DNA from: Ascochyta rabiei
Lineage: Eukaryota > Ascomycota > Dothideomycetes > Pleosporales > Didymellaceae
Length of the DNA stretch: 64,000 nt
Direction of reading: 5' to 3'
NCBI RefSeq assembly: GCF_004011695.2
Contig: NC_082409.1
Coordinates: forward strand, 2,294,001 to 2,358,000
Below are positions 42,881 through 55,100 of the stretch, in pieces. Under the pieces are notes generated by a model, which was not told where the DNA came from, did no database searches, and saw only the letters and a list, made by a program, of their open reading frames with translations. The position numbers and the translations under genes are program-made. Positions within the stretch are counted from its first letter, which is position 1; every line of letters begins with the position of its first letter.

Positions 42881-44760
42881 AAAAAAGCAAAATTTCGACA
42901 TAGGGCCCTGCACACCAAAAAAACATCAGAATCTATCTTAACCCAGCAAGGATATACTATCCTAAGCTTCCTAGAGCCTCTAGCCGTCTAGTTGCTGCAC
43001 GCTGCCTAGTTATCCAACCTGTTCTGTTGCAAAAAAATTCGGATTTACAGAGCACAGACCACCCCTGCAATAGAAATCTTATCTTATCTTATCTTCTTAG
43101 ATATTATCTAAAAGAACACAAAAACTGATAAAACATCCTATCTCTACTAGATAGCAACAAGCCATACCTTAGCTTTCTGCTTTTAACCCCTTCTTTCTAC
43201 TCCTAGAGGTCTAATAGTTAGGTTAGTAGGAATAGAATAAAGGCAAGATTAGTAAAGCTAAGACTGCCTTTTTTAATGTTTTTTAGCTCTAAAAAGTGGA
43301 TGGAGACTAGGTACCTCTATCTGTGCAAAAACAAGCTCTCTTCTAGTTATTTCTTAGTTATTTTATTTTAAAAGGAGAAGGAAACCCCTACCTAGGACTA
43401 GGACCCAGGACTATAGAACCGGAACTACCACCTAATAGAGAGCACTCTCAAAACACAGGGACAATGGAAATAAGACCCCTAAGCTCCCTAATTCCTTTAA
43501 GAGAGACATGTACCAGCCTATACCTACCCCTAGACCTCTGTCTATACCCTTATTATTAACACTACATTAGTAATCTAATCTAGAAATACATTAACCTAGT
43601 ATATTTAACAGAACTATAACTATACCTCTACCCTCTGCTCCTTCTAAACAACTAGCTAGCAGACCTGCTACGCTAACAGCACCTAGGCTCCCCCCTTTCT
43701 AATCTAACATAGCTACTAGGCCTATAACCTAAGCTCCTATTGCTAAGACAGTAAAAGAAGCTCTATCTATTGCTAGGACAATAGTTATTTAGGCTTCTTC
43801 CCTAGCCACCTTAAACAAGGAACAATTAAACCTCCTAGACCTTCTTAAAATCTTTGGAGACTATATAGAAAACAACAGGAAAAACAAACAAGGCCTCTCT
43901 ATCCTAGCGTCTTAAGTATTAAATGTTAAAACAGTGTCTAAATTAATTGAAAAAAGAGTAGAACTCCTTTAAAAACCTACCCTAGCTACTAAGACTCCTC
44001 CTGTTTAACCTTCTACCTACCCTACTTTATACGCATCTACAGCTTCAGCTAACCTCCCTAAGAACACAGAATAGCAAACAGTTACAAAGAAGAAACAACC
44101 TACTATTATAAAGAACTCCCTAAGTGTACGCTAACTAGGTCGTACCTTTTACTCCTCTTAAATTACGTAACGCTTTTAATAAGGCCTTTATAGATAAAGG
44201 AGTAAGCCTCCCTATAATTGCTTCTTCTAGCCTAAGCAGAAGGAACAATATTGTTCTTACTACAACACCCTCCTTTACAGCAAAATACCTGCTTAAAAAC
44301 TAAGTAATTCGGCAAATAGTTACTACCTACAAGGAAGCCCTTCTAATAGAACTATGGCACAAAGTAATCCTACACAACATCCCTATGTCTCTAGAAACAA
44401 ACCAGGACCTAGAGGTGCTTAAGCCAGAAATAACTACCTTTAACAAAGGCCTAACTATAGTAGGAAACCTATTCTGGCTAACAAGCTACAAAAGGAGATA
44501 AAAGTAACAACTAGGATCTGTCTGTGTAGTGTTTACAACAGAAAAAGAAGTATAACAAGCTATACAGAATAGACTATACCTACTAGGAGCTAGCATAAGA
44601 GTAGAGTAATTTATTGCTACACCTCCTACTATATAATGCTAAAAATGTCAGCAATTTAGACATATAGAGTGTTACGAGTATTCTCCCTACGCTAGGAGAT
44701 ACCTTAGCCAGGTCCTAGGCTAAACCTGGGGACCTACTGGCCACACACGTATATAATATT
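42881..44760 (+). pseudogene. LINE (Tad1-like) 5' region and ORF1 relic
   Basis: The 5' part contains an A-rich run and a (TCTTA)n tract (43077-43098). The ORF1-like coding is split over frames: LLKIFGDYIENNRKNKQG near 43840, then RNNIVLTTTPSFTAKYLLKN near 44250, ELWHKVILHNIPMSL near 44350, and an RNA-binding zinc knuckle region KCQQFRHIECYEYSPYARRY near 44640-44700. This order (SRR..VLTTT..FTA, then C-x2-C..H..C) is typical of Tad1-clade ORF1. The endonuclease/RT ORF2 is absent: the 3' part is lost, the reverse of normal LINE 5' truncation. Confidence 0.68.
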
Positions 44761-44929
44761 CACAAACCTTAAGACTTATCTAATGAGGATTTGTCTTATC
44801 TCTTAAATATTACCCTATTATTTGTTCTATCTTGCTCTGCTCTATTACCTGCCTACAGTGACCTAACAACTTAAATCCTTATACTCCTCTTAGAACAGGC
44901 AGCTAATTAGCAGTAGGGGAGCAGGAGAA

Positions 44930-46640
44930 ACCTAGCTATTACAATGGCAGGAGGACAACGCAACCTCTACTTAACTACTTGTAACGTAGAAGAGCTACCC
45001 CCTTACATTAACCCTAGTTAGGAGCTAGATGCTTAATAACGCGACAACGTGTTTAGGGTGTTGCTATTGCCTACAGAGCTACTACTTAACCCTTATATTA
45101 GGGGTAAGTTAGACGCTACAACAGTAGGCGTTATAACACTTAACGTCCTAACGCTACGCGCTATACAACCTACAATAGAATTGCTACAAGCTTCTATCCT
45201 GTTGTTGCTAGAAGCACTTAACAAGGCAGAACTGTCTAGCGCTACTAAGCAGGAGATTAAAATCTAGTAATAATAATTTAACTAGGCAGTTAAGACCCTA
45301 TAACAGACGCATGCTAGACATATACTAGGTAGCTAACGCCTAGTATTTAATAAGGCTAGCAGGATAATGTAAGTCCTTAATAATGTTTAGCCTAAGCTAA
45401 AACTTAGGACAGACAATAAGCCTCTATTATCCTAGCAGGTAGACTAGTAGATTAAGGATATAGACACAGCGTTCTAGTACGCTTAAGTACTTAACAACTC
45501 TATTACCTGCACCTACTAGATTATAGGCACTATCTACTATAGTGTCTACTAGGAATTAATTTAACAACATATTAAAAAGGGATTAATCTAGACCTAGGCT
45601 AACCTCTGCGCAGAAGAGGAGCAGCTTGTCTAAGACCTAGTCTTTACACAGTATAAAAACTACAACAAGTACTTTAACTATAAGAATAAGTCTAATAATT
45701 TAGTTAATACCTTCCTAATAAAGGTAAATAAGCAGGAGTCTCTACTGCACTGCAACTTTGTAAAGTTTAAAGACAGTAGTAATAACTATAAGTTTAAGAT
45801 AGCATTTGTGTAGAGCCTTACGCCTCCTACACTCTAATATAAAATCTAGTAGAACAGCAGTCTAGAATATATTACTAAGTAGGCAGAGTTTTAATAGGCC
45901 CTCTAAAAGGCAGAAACCTTAACATTTCCCTTAAACTTTGGGTTGTAGACTAAAGGTACTAGTAGAAACAAGAGACCTCTTTCTTTAGATACTAGGAGAA
46001 AATTTAGAAGGCATAATAGTTAGGCGTTAACCCCCTCTAGGAGCGACACCAGGAAGCACCTAGGAGACCCCTAGCTAATAACTAGTACTGCTAATTTATT
46101 AGGCAGAAGATAGAACCCTAAGGGAAACAACTATTAATAATCCTAAGGTTTACCACAGAACTAGGGACAACAGCCGTAGGGATACTAGCAGCAGGGCTAT
46201 TAGAGAGGCTGCAGAGGCGGCTATTAACATTCCAGTAGCAAGCCAAATCTAGGAAATAGCAAGCCCTAGTTGCTAACCTGTCCTACCTGCAGCTAGGGTT
46301 AGAAACTAAGGGGAAGCAAACCTGCATAATAGTTACGGTCTAGCTTAACAACACTAATAGTAACCCTAGGACTCTCTAGGCCCTATATAACTTAGGCTCT
46401 AAGCTAAACCTGATTACAGAGGTATAGGCTAAGGAACTTAGTATTAGCAGTCTGGGGTTAGGTCTAGGGTCTGATTACGAACACCAACTTCAAAATTCTT
46501 AAGCACAATAATTCTTACAACATGCTTACGCAGAACTGTAGCAAGTAAGTATTATACTCTTATGCATGCTATAGCATTTAACTATACAATAGCAGCGTTG
46601 TAAGGGTACCTCTACCTAGTGCAGCGCAGCGCACACACAG
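44930..46640 (+). pseudogene. Gypsy-type gag-protease relic (element H)
   Basis: Gag-like frame from about 44943 (MAGGQRNLYLTTCNVEELP) through the open piece 45049-45267 (NPYIRGKLDATTVGV, LLEALNKAEL) to KYFNYKNKSNNLV near 45680. A Gln/Gly-rich region follows (46130-46220), then a protease-like TLQALYNLGSKLNLITEVQA near 46370-46430, where the catalytic D-S-G reads N-L-G. It stops at the Copia 3 LTR. RT and integrase are absent. Assignment is by order and the protease motif. Confidence 0.6.
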
Positions 46641-46646
46641 CCAGTT

Positions 46647-46808
46647 TGTCAGATAACTAACCTTGCTGAACTAAGTTAGGGGTTTAGGGTTAACCTTAGT
46701 TTACTTAGGGGCCAGCGGCACACACACATAAAATGAGCCATTAAGACAGATAATTATTAAGCAATTACCTTTATTATTATCTTTGCACATTAAGCATATT
46801 ATCTAACA
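46647..46808 (+). repeat. 5' LTR of Copia 3
   Basis: 162 bp, TGTCAGATAACTAACC to ATCTAACA, same family as 27555-27717. Confidence 0.9.
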
Positions 46809-49090
46809 ATTAAGAGTCTTACTAACACTACCAAAATACCCTTTTAATATGTTACTATTAACTATACGCAATTTAACAATAATTCTTATAGATTACATAA
46901 CCTACACACCTTAGTTACATTAACTGCAGACCTGCTGCGCCTCTCTAGACGTATAGGAGAAGATAGACCTAAATCAGACTATCCCTCTAAGGACTAAGCC
47001 ACAAGTACCTAACGCCCTAGACATTACTAACTACATAAGAAGGCTAGCCCTTAGCAATAATAAGCAAGGAAACCCTTAGCTTCCTAAAATCCTATCTAAA
47101 CTTTTAGCTAACAGCCTAAAGGCATAGAAGAAAGATAATAACTATTAGAAAAGCTGCCTTAAATCCTACAAGATAGCGGATAGAGACTACTACAAGGAAC
47201 AAACTAACCTAGATAAGGTAATAATGTTTATCTAAAGCTTAGTATCACCTTACCTTATAAAGAACTGCTGCTAACTAGGTGATTTAATTTAAATATAGCT
47301 TATTAGCCTTAAACATATAGTTAGTATTAATGCTAAAAAAAAACAATTACGCGCACGCCACTAATACCTAGCAGCCCTTAAACTAATAAGACAACCTAGG
47401 AGCTAGAATACCTAGCTCCTTAAGTATAATTATGCTGCAACTAACACTAAAACTAAGAGTGTTGCTAGAATATATAATATATAAGACACTGTCTAAGACT
47501 TCTTAGATTTAGTAAAAAAAATAGCGCTAACCTAGGTAATAACATTCCAGGACTATAGCAGATAAGAATAAAACATAACATATAAAGAAATAATAAAACG
47601 CTTCTAAGAGTATATAAGTAAGTACTACCCTAAGAGGAGACAGTAAAGGGGCGCCTTTGCTGCAGGGAACAACTTAACTCTTGCTGCTAGTGGTAAATCT
47701 ACCCTAGATACTAACAGGGACGCCTTTTATGTTGTTAAAGACGTATTATCTACTCCTACTACACAGGGAAGTTAGGGAAGACCTTATTAAAAACGGAACT
47801 TTAGTTAAATAACTACATCTAAGCAGTCCCTAAGAGGGGATACAGTAGCAGCTAGAGGAGCAAAATACCCTGCTTATAGACAACGCTATAGACTAGAAGA
47901 TTACTACTACATCTATAAAGATAAAGCACTAGAATAGTTTACCTTATATAATAGAATTGCTAAGATAGTATAATTTAGGATAGAACAAAATGCTAACCTT
48001 TAAGATTAGGTTAGATCTGCAAAACAAGCTTGCACTAAGACACTAGCTATTAAGACATCCTAAACACTAGAGGCACCTCTAGGATAACTACAGGAACAGA
48101 AGATATTAATAATTAACATAAGTCTGGTTAAAGAATTATATAATATAGAGCTACTAAGCTACCCTCTTAGGAACCCCTTTATCCTTAACTTAGGATTAAC
48201 AATCTATATTATAAACAACAAGGACTAAATATAAGACCTTACTCTACCTGTATTAAACAACTACCTATAGGCAGGAAACTCCTAGGTATAGATATAGGGA
48301 TATAGCACTGTCTATCTCTATCTATTAAACATAAGCCAAATAACTACTCTTAAACTACATAACGTAGCATAGTGCCCAGACATACTTTGCAACCTTATCT
48401 CTTTCTAACAACTACGTTAACAGGGCATCTAGTAGGACACAAAAGGAGATCTAACTTAGCTTAGATAAGTAGACAACATAGCTATTACATCCTTAGATAA
48501 ACAATATAGATAATAGGTACTTAGGGAACAGCTATAGACAGCATTTGCAATACAATTAACACAAAGCTAAACACCTAAGACTGCTACTGCTCTGCTATAG
48601 CACAAGTAAATAGGGCACCCTAGAGCTGCTACTATTAAACACCTTATCTAACAATCTTAGGGGGTAAGAGTTAGGGGTATTACTACAGTCTAATGTGATG
48701 CTTGCGGACAAGCTAAGACTAAAAGGCAGAATAGTTAAATACTACAAATAAGTAATAAAGAACTAGGAGAATGTATAGTAATTAACTTCCACTTATATAA
48801 AGAAGGAAGCTTTACTAAGGAAGAGAGCTAATTGCTTACTGTTAACAGGCAATCTAGCTACCTCTAGGACTTCTATTTTAAAGATAATTAACTAGGAAAC
48901 ACAATTATCTACTTCCTAGACACTCTTACATAATTCATGTTAAAACAATACAAGATCTAGGTTAAGGTAATTAAGTGTAATAGTGAAATTACTGCAATAA
49001 AACCAGAAGTGTTAAGATAGTGCGCTGTATAATTAATTAGGCTTAAGCCTTCTGTACTAGACACCTAAGCACAGAACAGAGGTACTAGAG
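46647..49090 (+). mobile_element. Copia 3, 5' half
   Basis: 5' LTR 46647-46808 followed by sequence parallel to Copia 1 from 27718 to about 29995 (gag, knuckle region, integrase start). It is cut off near 49090 after CACAGAACAGAGGTACT, about half way through pol, with no 3' LTR. Stops at the same Gln codons as Copia 1 and 2 suggest shared or recurrent RIP. Confidence 0.88.
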
Positions 49091-49254
49091 GAGGGAAAAC
49101 AGGTATAGGGTTAGACAAACATCAAAATTTTAATTTTTAATTTTTAGGGTGGAATAGAAAGCGCACAATTGCGCAAAGAGAACGTCCTCTTCAGAGTTCC
49201 AGCCTAAGCAGTGGTTCTTGAGTTATTGGCGCTGGAAGGGGGTGCTGTTGCGGG
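49091..49254. other. Junction between Copia 3 and the satellite
   Basis: Mixed sequence with an AT tract (CAAAATTTTAATTTTTAATTT near 49112) and a GC-richer segment (GGCGCTGGAAGGGGGTGCTG near 49220). Not recognised; it may be a truncated first satellite unit or the flank of the next element. Confidence 0.4.
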
Positions 49255-50340
49255 CGCAGGACACAGAGCGCGCTAGGCCAAGAAGAGTTATTGTTGCCTA
49301 CCTCTACCTCTAGCGCTACGCAGCCAGCAACTACTGTAGCTAAGCCTAGAGGGGTAGAACCTTGTGCTGTAAGTTAAACGTAACTTATAGAGCTATAATA
49401 TAAGTTGTAGTTATAGTACTGTTAGTAGGTACTACTGCAGCGCAGGACGCAGAGCGCGCTAGGCTAAGAAGAGTTATTGTTGCCTACCTCTACCTCCAGC
49501 GCCACGCAGCCAGCAACTACTGTAGCTAAGCTTAGAGAGGTAGAACCTTGTGCTGTAAGTTAAACGCAACTTACAGAGCTATAATATAAGTTATAGTTAT
49601 AGTGCTGTTAGTAGGTACTACTACAGCGCAGGACGCAGAGCGCGCTAGGCTAAGAAGAGTTATTGTTGCCTACCTCTACCTCTAGCGCTATGCAGCTAGC
49701 AACTACTATAGCTAAGCCTAGAGAGGTAGAACCTTATGCTGTAAGTTAAACGTAACTTACAGAGCTATAATATAAGTTGTGGTTATAGTGCTGTTAGTAG
49801 GTACTGCTGCAGCGCAGGACGCAGAGCGCGCTAGGCTAAGAAGAGTTATTATTGCCTACCTCTACCTCCAGCGCTACGCAGCTAGCAACTACTGTAGCTA
49901 AGCTTAGAGAGGTAGAACCTTATGCTGTAAGTTAAACGTAACTTATAGAGCTATAATATAAGTTGTAGTTATAGTGCTGTTAGTAGGTACTGCTGCAGCG
50001 CAGGACGCAGAGCGCGCTAGGCTAAGAAGAGTTATTATTGCCTACCTCTACCTCTAGCGCTACGCAGCCAGCAACTACTGTAGCTAAGCCTAGAGAGGTA
50101 GAACCTTGTGCTGCAAGTTAAACGTAACTTGCAGAGCTATAATATAAGTTGTAGTTATAGTGCTGTTAGTAGGTACTGCTGCAGCGCAGGACGCAGAGCG
50201 CGCTAGGCTAAGAAGAGTTATTGTTACCTACCTCTAGCGCTAGCGCTACGCAGCCAGCAACTACTACAGCTAAGCCTAGGCAGGCAAAACCTTATACTGC
50301 AAGTTAAACGCAGCTTATAGAGCTACAATCTAAGATATAG
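49255..50340 (+). repeat. 186-bp satellite, about six units
   Basis: Units begin CGCAGGACGCAGAGCGCGCT at 49255, 49441, 49627, 49813, 49999 and 50185, an exact 186-bp period. Differences are almost all transitions. The second half contains AACTTATAGAGCTATAATAT, the seed of the next array. The last unit diverges near 50300. No ORF, no spacers. Confidence 0.95.
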
Positions 50341-51960
50341 ATGTATTATGCTGTAACTTATAGTTATAGATATATTATTCTTTAACTTGCACGCAACTTA
50401 TAGAGCTATAATCTAAGTTGTAGATATATTGTTCTTTAACTTGTACGTAACTTGTAGAGCTATAACCTAAGTTGTAGGTGTGTTGTTCTTTAACTTGTAT
50501 ATAACTTACAGAGCTATAATCTAAGTTATAGATATATTATTCTTTAACTTACACGTAACTTATAGAGCTATAACCTAAGTTGTAGATATATTGTTCTTTA
50601 ACTTACACGCAACTTGTAGAGCTATAATCTAAGTTGTAGATATATTATTCTTTAACTTGCACGCAACTTGTAGAGCTACAATCTCAGTTATAGATATATT
50701 ATTTTTTAACTTACACGTAACTTACAGAGCTATAATCTAAGTTATAGATATATTGTTGTTTAACTTACACGTAACTTACAGAGCTATAATCTAAGTTATA
50801 GATATATTGTTTTTTAACTTATATATAACTTGCAGAGCTATAAACTAAGTTATAGGTATATTGTTGTTTAACTTGTACGCAACTTACAGAGCTACAATGC
50901 AACTTACAGAGCTATAACCTAAGTTGTAAATATATTGTTCTTTAACTTACACGTAACTTACAGAGCTATAATTTAAGTTGTAGATATATTGTTTTTAAAC
51001 TTACACGCAACTTACAGAGCTATAATCTAAGTTGTAGATATATTATTCTTTAACTTGCACGCAACTTGTAGAGCTACAATCTAAGTTATAGATATATTAT
51101 TTTTTAACTTACACGTAACTTACAGAGCTATAATCTAAGTTATAGATATATTGTTCTTTAACTTACACGTAACTTACAGAGCTATAATCTAAGTTATAGA
51201 TATATTGTTTTTTAACTTATATATAACTTGCAGAGCTATAAACTAAGTTATAGGTATATTGTTGTTTAACTTGTACGCAACTTACAGAGCTACAATGCAA
51301 CTTACAGAGCTATAACCTAAGTTGTAAATATATTGTTCTTTAACTTACACGTAACTTACAGAGCTATAATTTAAGTTGTAGATATATTGTTTTTAAACTT
51401 ACACGCAACTTACAGAGCTATAATCTAAGTTGTAGATATATTGTTTTTTAACTTACACACAACTTGTAGAGCTATAACCTAAGTTGTAGATATATTGTTT
51501 TTTAACTTGTACGCAACTTACAGAGCTATAACCTAAGTTATAGGTGTATTGTTCTTTAACTTGTATGCAACTTATAGAGATATAATATAACTTACAGAGC
51601 TATAATCTAAGTTATAGATATATTGTTCTTTAACTTACACGCAACTTACAGAGCTATAACCTAAGTTGTAGATATATTGTTCTTTAACTTACACGTAACT
51701 TATAGAGCTATAATCTAAGTTATAGATATATTATTTTTTAACTTACACGTAACTTACAGAGCTATAATCTAAGTTAGAGATATATTGTTCTTTAACTTAC
51801 ACGCAACTTACAGAGCTATAATCTAAGTTGTAGATATATTGTTTTTTAACTTATACGCAACTTGCAGAGCTATAATCTAAGTTATAGATATATTATTTTT
51901 TAACTTACACACAACTTATAGAGCTATAATCTAAGTTGTAGTTATATTATACTATAACTT
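50341..51960 (+). repeat. 54-bp tandem array, about 30 units
   Basis: Unit GAGCTATAATCTAAGTTGTA then GATATATTGTTCTTTAACTT plus CACGTAACTTACA, period 54 (for example 50403 to 50457). A shortened unit with a repeated GCAACTTACAGAGCTATAA occurs twice, 398 bp apart, so a block of about seven units was itself duplicated. The unit is a reworked piece of the 186-bp satellite. Confidence 0.95.
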
Positions 51961-51999
51961 AAACATAACTTAAACGTAACTCAAACGCAACTTGCAAAG

Positions 52000-52140
52000 C
52001 TATAATTTAAGTAGTAGTTGTATCTTACTATAAGTTGAACAAAACTTACAGAGCTATAATCTAAGTTGTAGGTATAGTGCTGTTAGTAGGTGCTGCTACA
52101 GCACTAGACAGACAGTGCGCTAGGCTAAGAATATCTTTTT
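52000..52140 (+). repeat. Return of the 186-bp unit after the 54-bp array
   Basis: ATAGTGCTGTTAGTAGGTGC and the following CAGTGCGCTAGGCTAAGAA match the 186-bp unit in its correct order. The 54-bp array is therefore an expansion inside one 186-bp unit rather than a separate locus. Confidence 0.75.
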
Positions 52141-55100
52141 AGACGCTAAGCTGCGTCCTAAACACTCTGCTACATGCTACTAAGTAATAAGAAGCAACTA
52201 CTAACCTACAGCATGTTAACAGGGAGACTAAGAAAATACTAGACTATTAAAGAGAAGGAATAAGCGCAGTAAGAGTATAGCTGCACCTGGCAATTACGTA
52301 AGAAAAGGTAGAACGACTCTAAGGCTACAATTAGCTTCTAAGTCTATGTACTGCAGCTGTTAGCTCTATGCATGCTAATACTGCTCCTAGAGCCTCTAGC
52401 TATAGAGAATAGCACAGAGGCTGTTTAAGCTATTTAGCAACCTAGTATAGGCAATAAATAACCTGCTAAAGACGCTAGCTAGACAGTTTAACGCTGTGGT
52501 AGACGCCTAAAGTACTAGAGCGCAGAAGCAGCAGCAACAGCAAAGAAAGAAAGTAACTACTAATATTACCTATGCTGACGCAACCTACGCTAGCAGGAGA
52601 AACTAGGCTACTCTACGTCTGTCTATTCTGTCTCTAGAGCGTATAGAGAGGAGAGCCTAAGACTAGCAAATAAAATCAGTAATATGCAGCCTATAGTGTC
52701 TAAGAAGCTGCGTGTTCTATTAAGCAAATATAAGACTTATTTACAAACCGCAGGGACAGCATATAAGCATTAGGAACTACAGTACCTATTACGCTAACGC
52801 CCTAGGCAGGTTAGATTAACACAGAAAGCTAATGCTAGTACCCTAAACTAGTTTAGGTTTAAACTGTTTCTTTTGTATTAGACCTATTGCCTTGCTGGCT
52901 CCTAAACACCTTCTAAACTGTGTTCTAGATAAGCTAAGAACAACCATAACGTGTAATATACCTTAAGGAAGACTAAAAAAGTACTTAACTAATAAAGAAA
53001 GGGTAGAGGTAAGGTAGGAGACTTACTGCGCATTAAAATTCCGCAGAAAGCAATAAGCAACTTGTCTTGACTTTGTCCCCTACGCACCTACACTCCCTAG
53101 AGTCCTAGCTGTTACTTAGCTAGGTATTAGTCTTTGTATTAGCTCTAATCTACTTATCCCTTGCAATCCTCTAGACAAATACAAAGACAGAGATAATAAA
53201 GAACCTCTTACTCTGCTTGCAGAAGACAAAAACAAGGCTGTAGAAGTTACTAGCTAGGTTTAAGTAAGCAACAGAGAACACGCATATAAGTAGGAAGAGT
53301 ATAACAGGCGTTTTATACAATAGATAGAGGACGTAGACCTAAGGTCTACAGACATACTGCATAGGTTTTAGCATAATCTTAAGCATACTAATTAAGACGT
53401 AGAAGAAAACCTATATTAGTAACTATTAAGCAGCCCTATAGAGAGTTTATTAAGCTAGGACTCTGCTAAAGAGCGTAGTAGTTTGCAGTGTTCTTTAGTA
53501 TTATATATAGGAAGATAACTATTAAGTAAGTATAGAATAGGTAAGCGCTTAGAAGCGTATGCAGCATAGGGCACCCCTTAAAGGCAGACGCCTTACTTAC
53601 TACTATTGTCCTCCCCTTAATCTACAACCTGCAGCACGCCTTTTCCTGCGCTGCTGTCTAACAGCAACCACACTGCTATAACACTAGAAGGGCTAAATAA
53701 ACTAAACCCTAAGATTAAACAGGCAGCATTACCTGCACAATTAACGCCTAGGGCTAATAGTCTAGCTATGCTGCCTACAGAGCGAACAGCGTATAAGCTT
53801 ACAAGGCAACTGTAGAACTTCTAAGGCTGCATATATAAAGAGTATAAGGAGGTAGAGAGAAATTACTGTGCGCACTATAAGCAGCTAGATATGCACTCTA
53901 TCTACAAGGGTCTTAAGCAGATAACGCGCCTCCTTACTAGAGTACATAACAGAGGCAGACTACTTCTAGACGTTATTAGCAACCCTAAGATAATAGCAAA
54001 ACAGTCTCCCCTGCCTAGAGGACTTAACTTAAAGGCTGCGTTTAAGGGCATAAGCCTAGACGCCTGCCCTAAGGACGCTGGTACACGCAACAAGAACCTA
54101 CCCTACAGCCTATGCCTAGAGCAGTACTACTACAGCAGTAACAAAGAGTATAGTATTAACGTAACGTTTAACATAGATAGCGTGTATTACTTTTCTAGCA
54201 GCCTAGCGTTTATGTAGTAGGGGATTAAGTAGTACCCCTAGGCGTATACCACCCTTAACCTAGACGCTAACATACACTTTAGCCTAACTGTTAGGGCATA
54301 CAACGCTTATAACAAGCTAATAACTATAATACTCCTACTACATAAGATCCTGCACTACTGCTTTAGCGCTGTTGTAGGTAGTATCTAGTTACTGCTTATA
54401 TATGTCTTCTTCCCTAAGCTACGTCTTAGGTTCTTGTATAAGCACAGTAACTTCCTTAGTAAGTAAGACTAGCAGCTCTAGCTAAACGCAGTGCTGCTCC
54501 CTACGCTAGATACGCTGGTGCCAGCTACTAGAATAAAGTACTACCCTTACTTAGAGGACATTACTGCTATAGACATTACTACGTTATCTAAAGAGGCCCT
54601 ATAGAATAAGGACAGCTTATAAGAGCAGATCCTAATTTTTACGCCGCAGGCTAAACACCTTAACAGGCTGTAGACGTCTATCCTAGAGAGAATTGCTAAG
54701 GACCTAGGCCTAAGTTGCTTTAAGGGTGCTACGCTCTTTGTAAATGCTAAGAACACTAAGCTCGCCTATATAGAAGAGCTAGGCGTTAGTCTAGCAACTA
54801 CCTACTAGGCGTGAGAGACAGCGTAGGATAAGGTTACTAACCTGTAGTTCTATAGCAGGAGCTGTACGTTTATTAACACAGCTAAGAAGGTGTTCTTAAG
54901 GGATTACGTGCTGCTGTATAATACTATTGTTGATAAATTTAAGGCAGAGACGTTTCTCTAGAAGTGCTGCTGCCTAGAGTTATACACGCGCATGTAAATA
55001 AAGCTTCTAGTAGACAGTAAGTAGGCTAGGAGTAGCCTGTAGGTAACAACGTACCTATAGGCCACTATGTAAGACTTAGTAGGCCTAACGCTAGCAACAA

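Noticed and set aside
49255..52140. Telomere repeat tract
   Set aside because: No TTAGGG-type units anywhere in the array; the repeats are 186 bp and 54 bp.
53902..54093. 63-residue minus-strand ORF
   Set aside because: Antisense shadow of the best-preserved part of the long plus-strand ORF.
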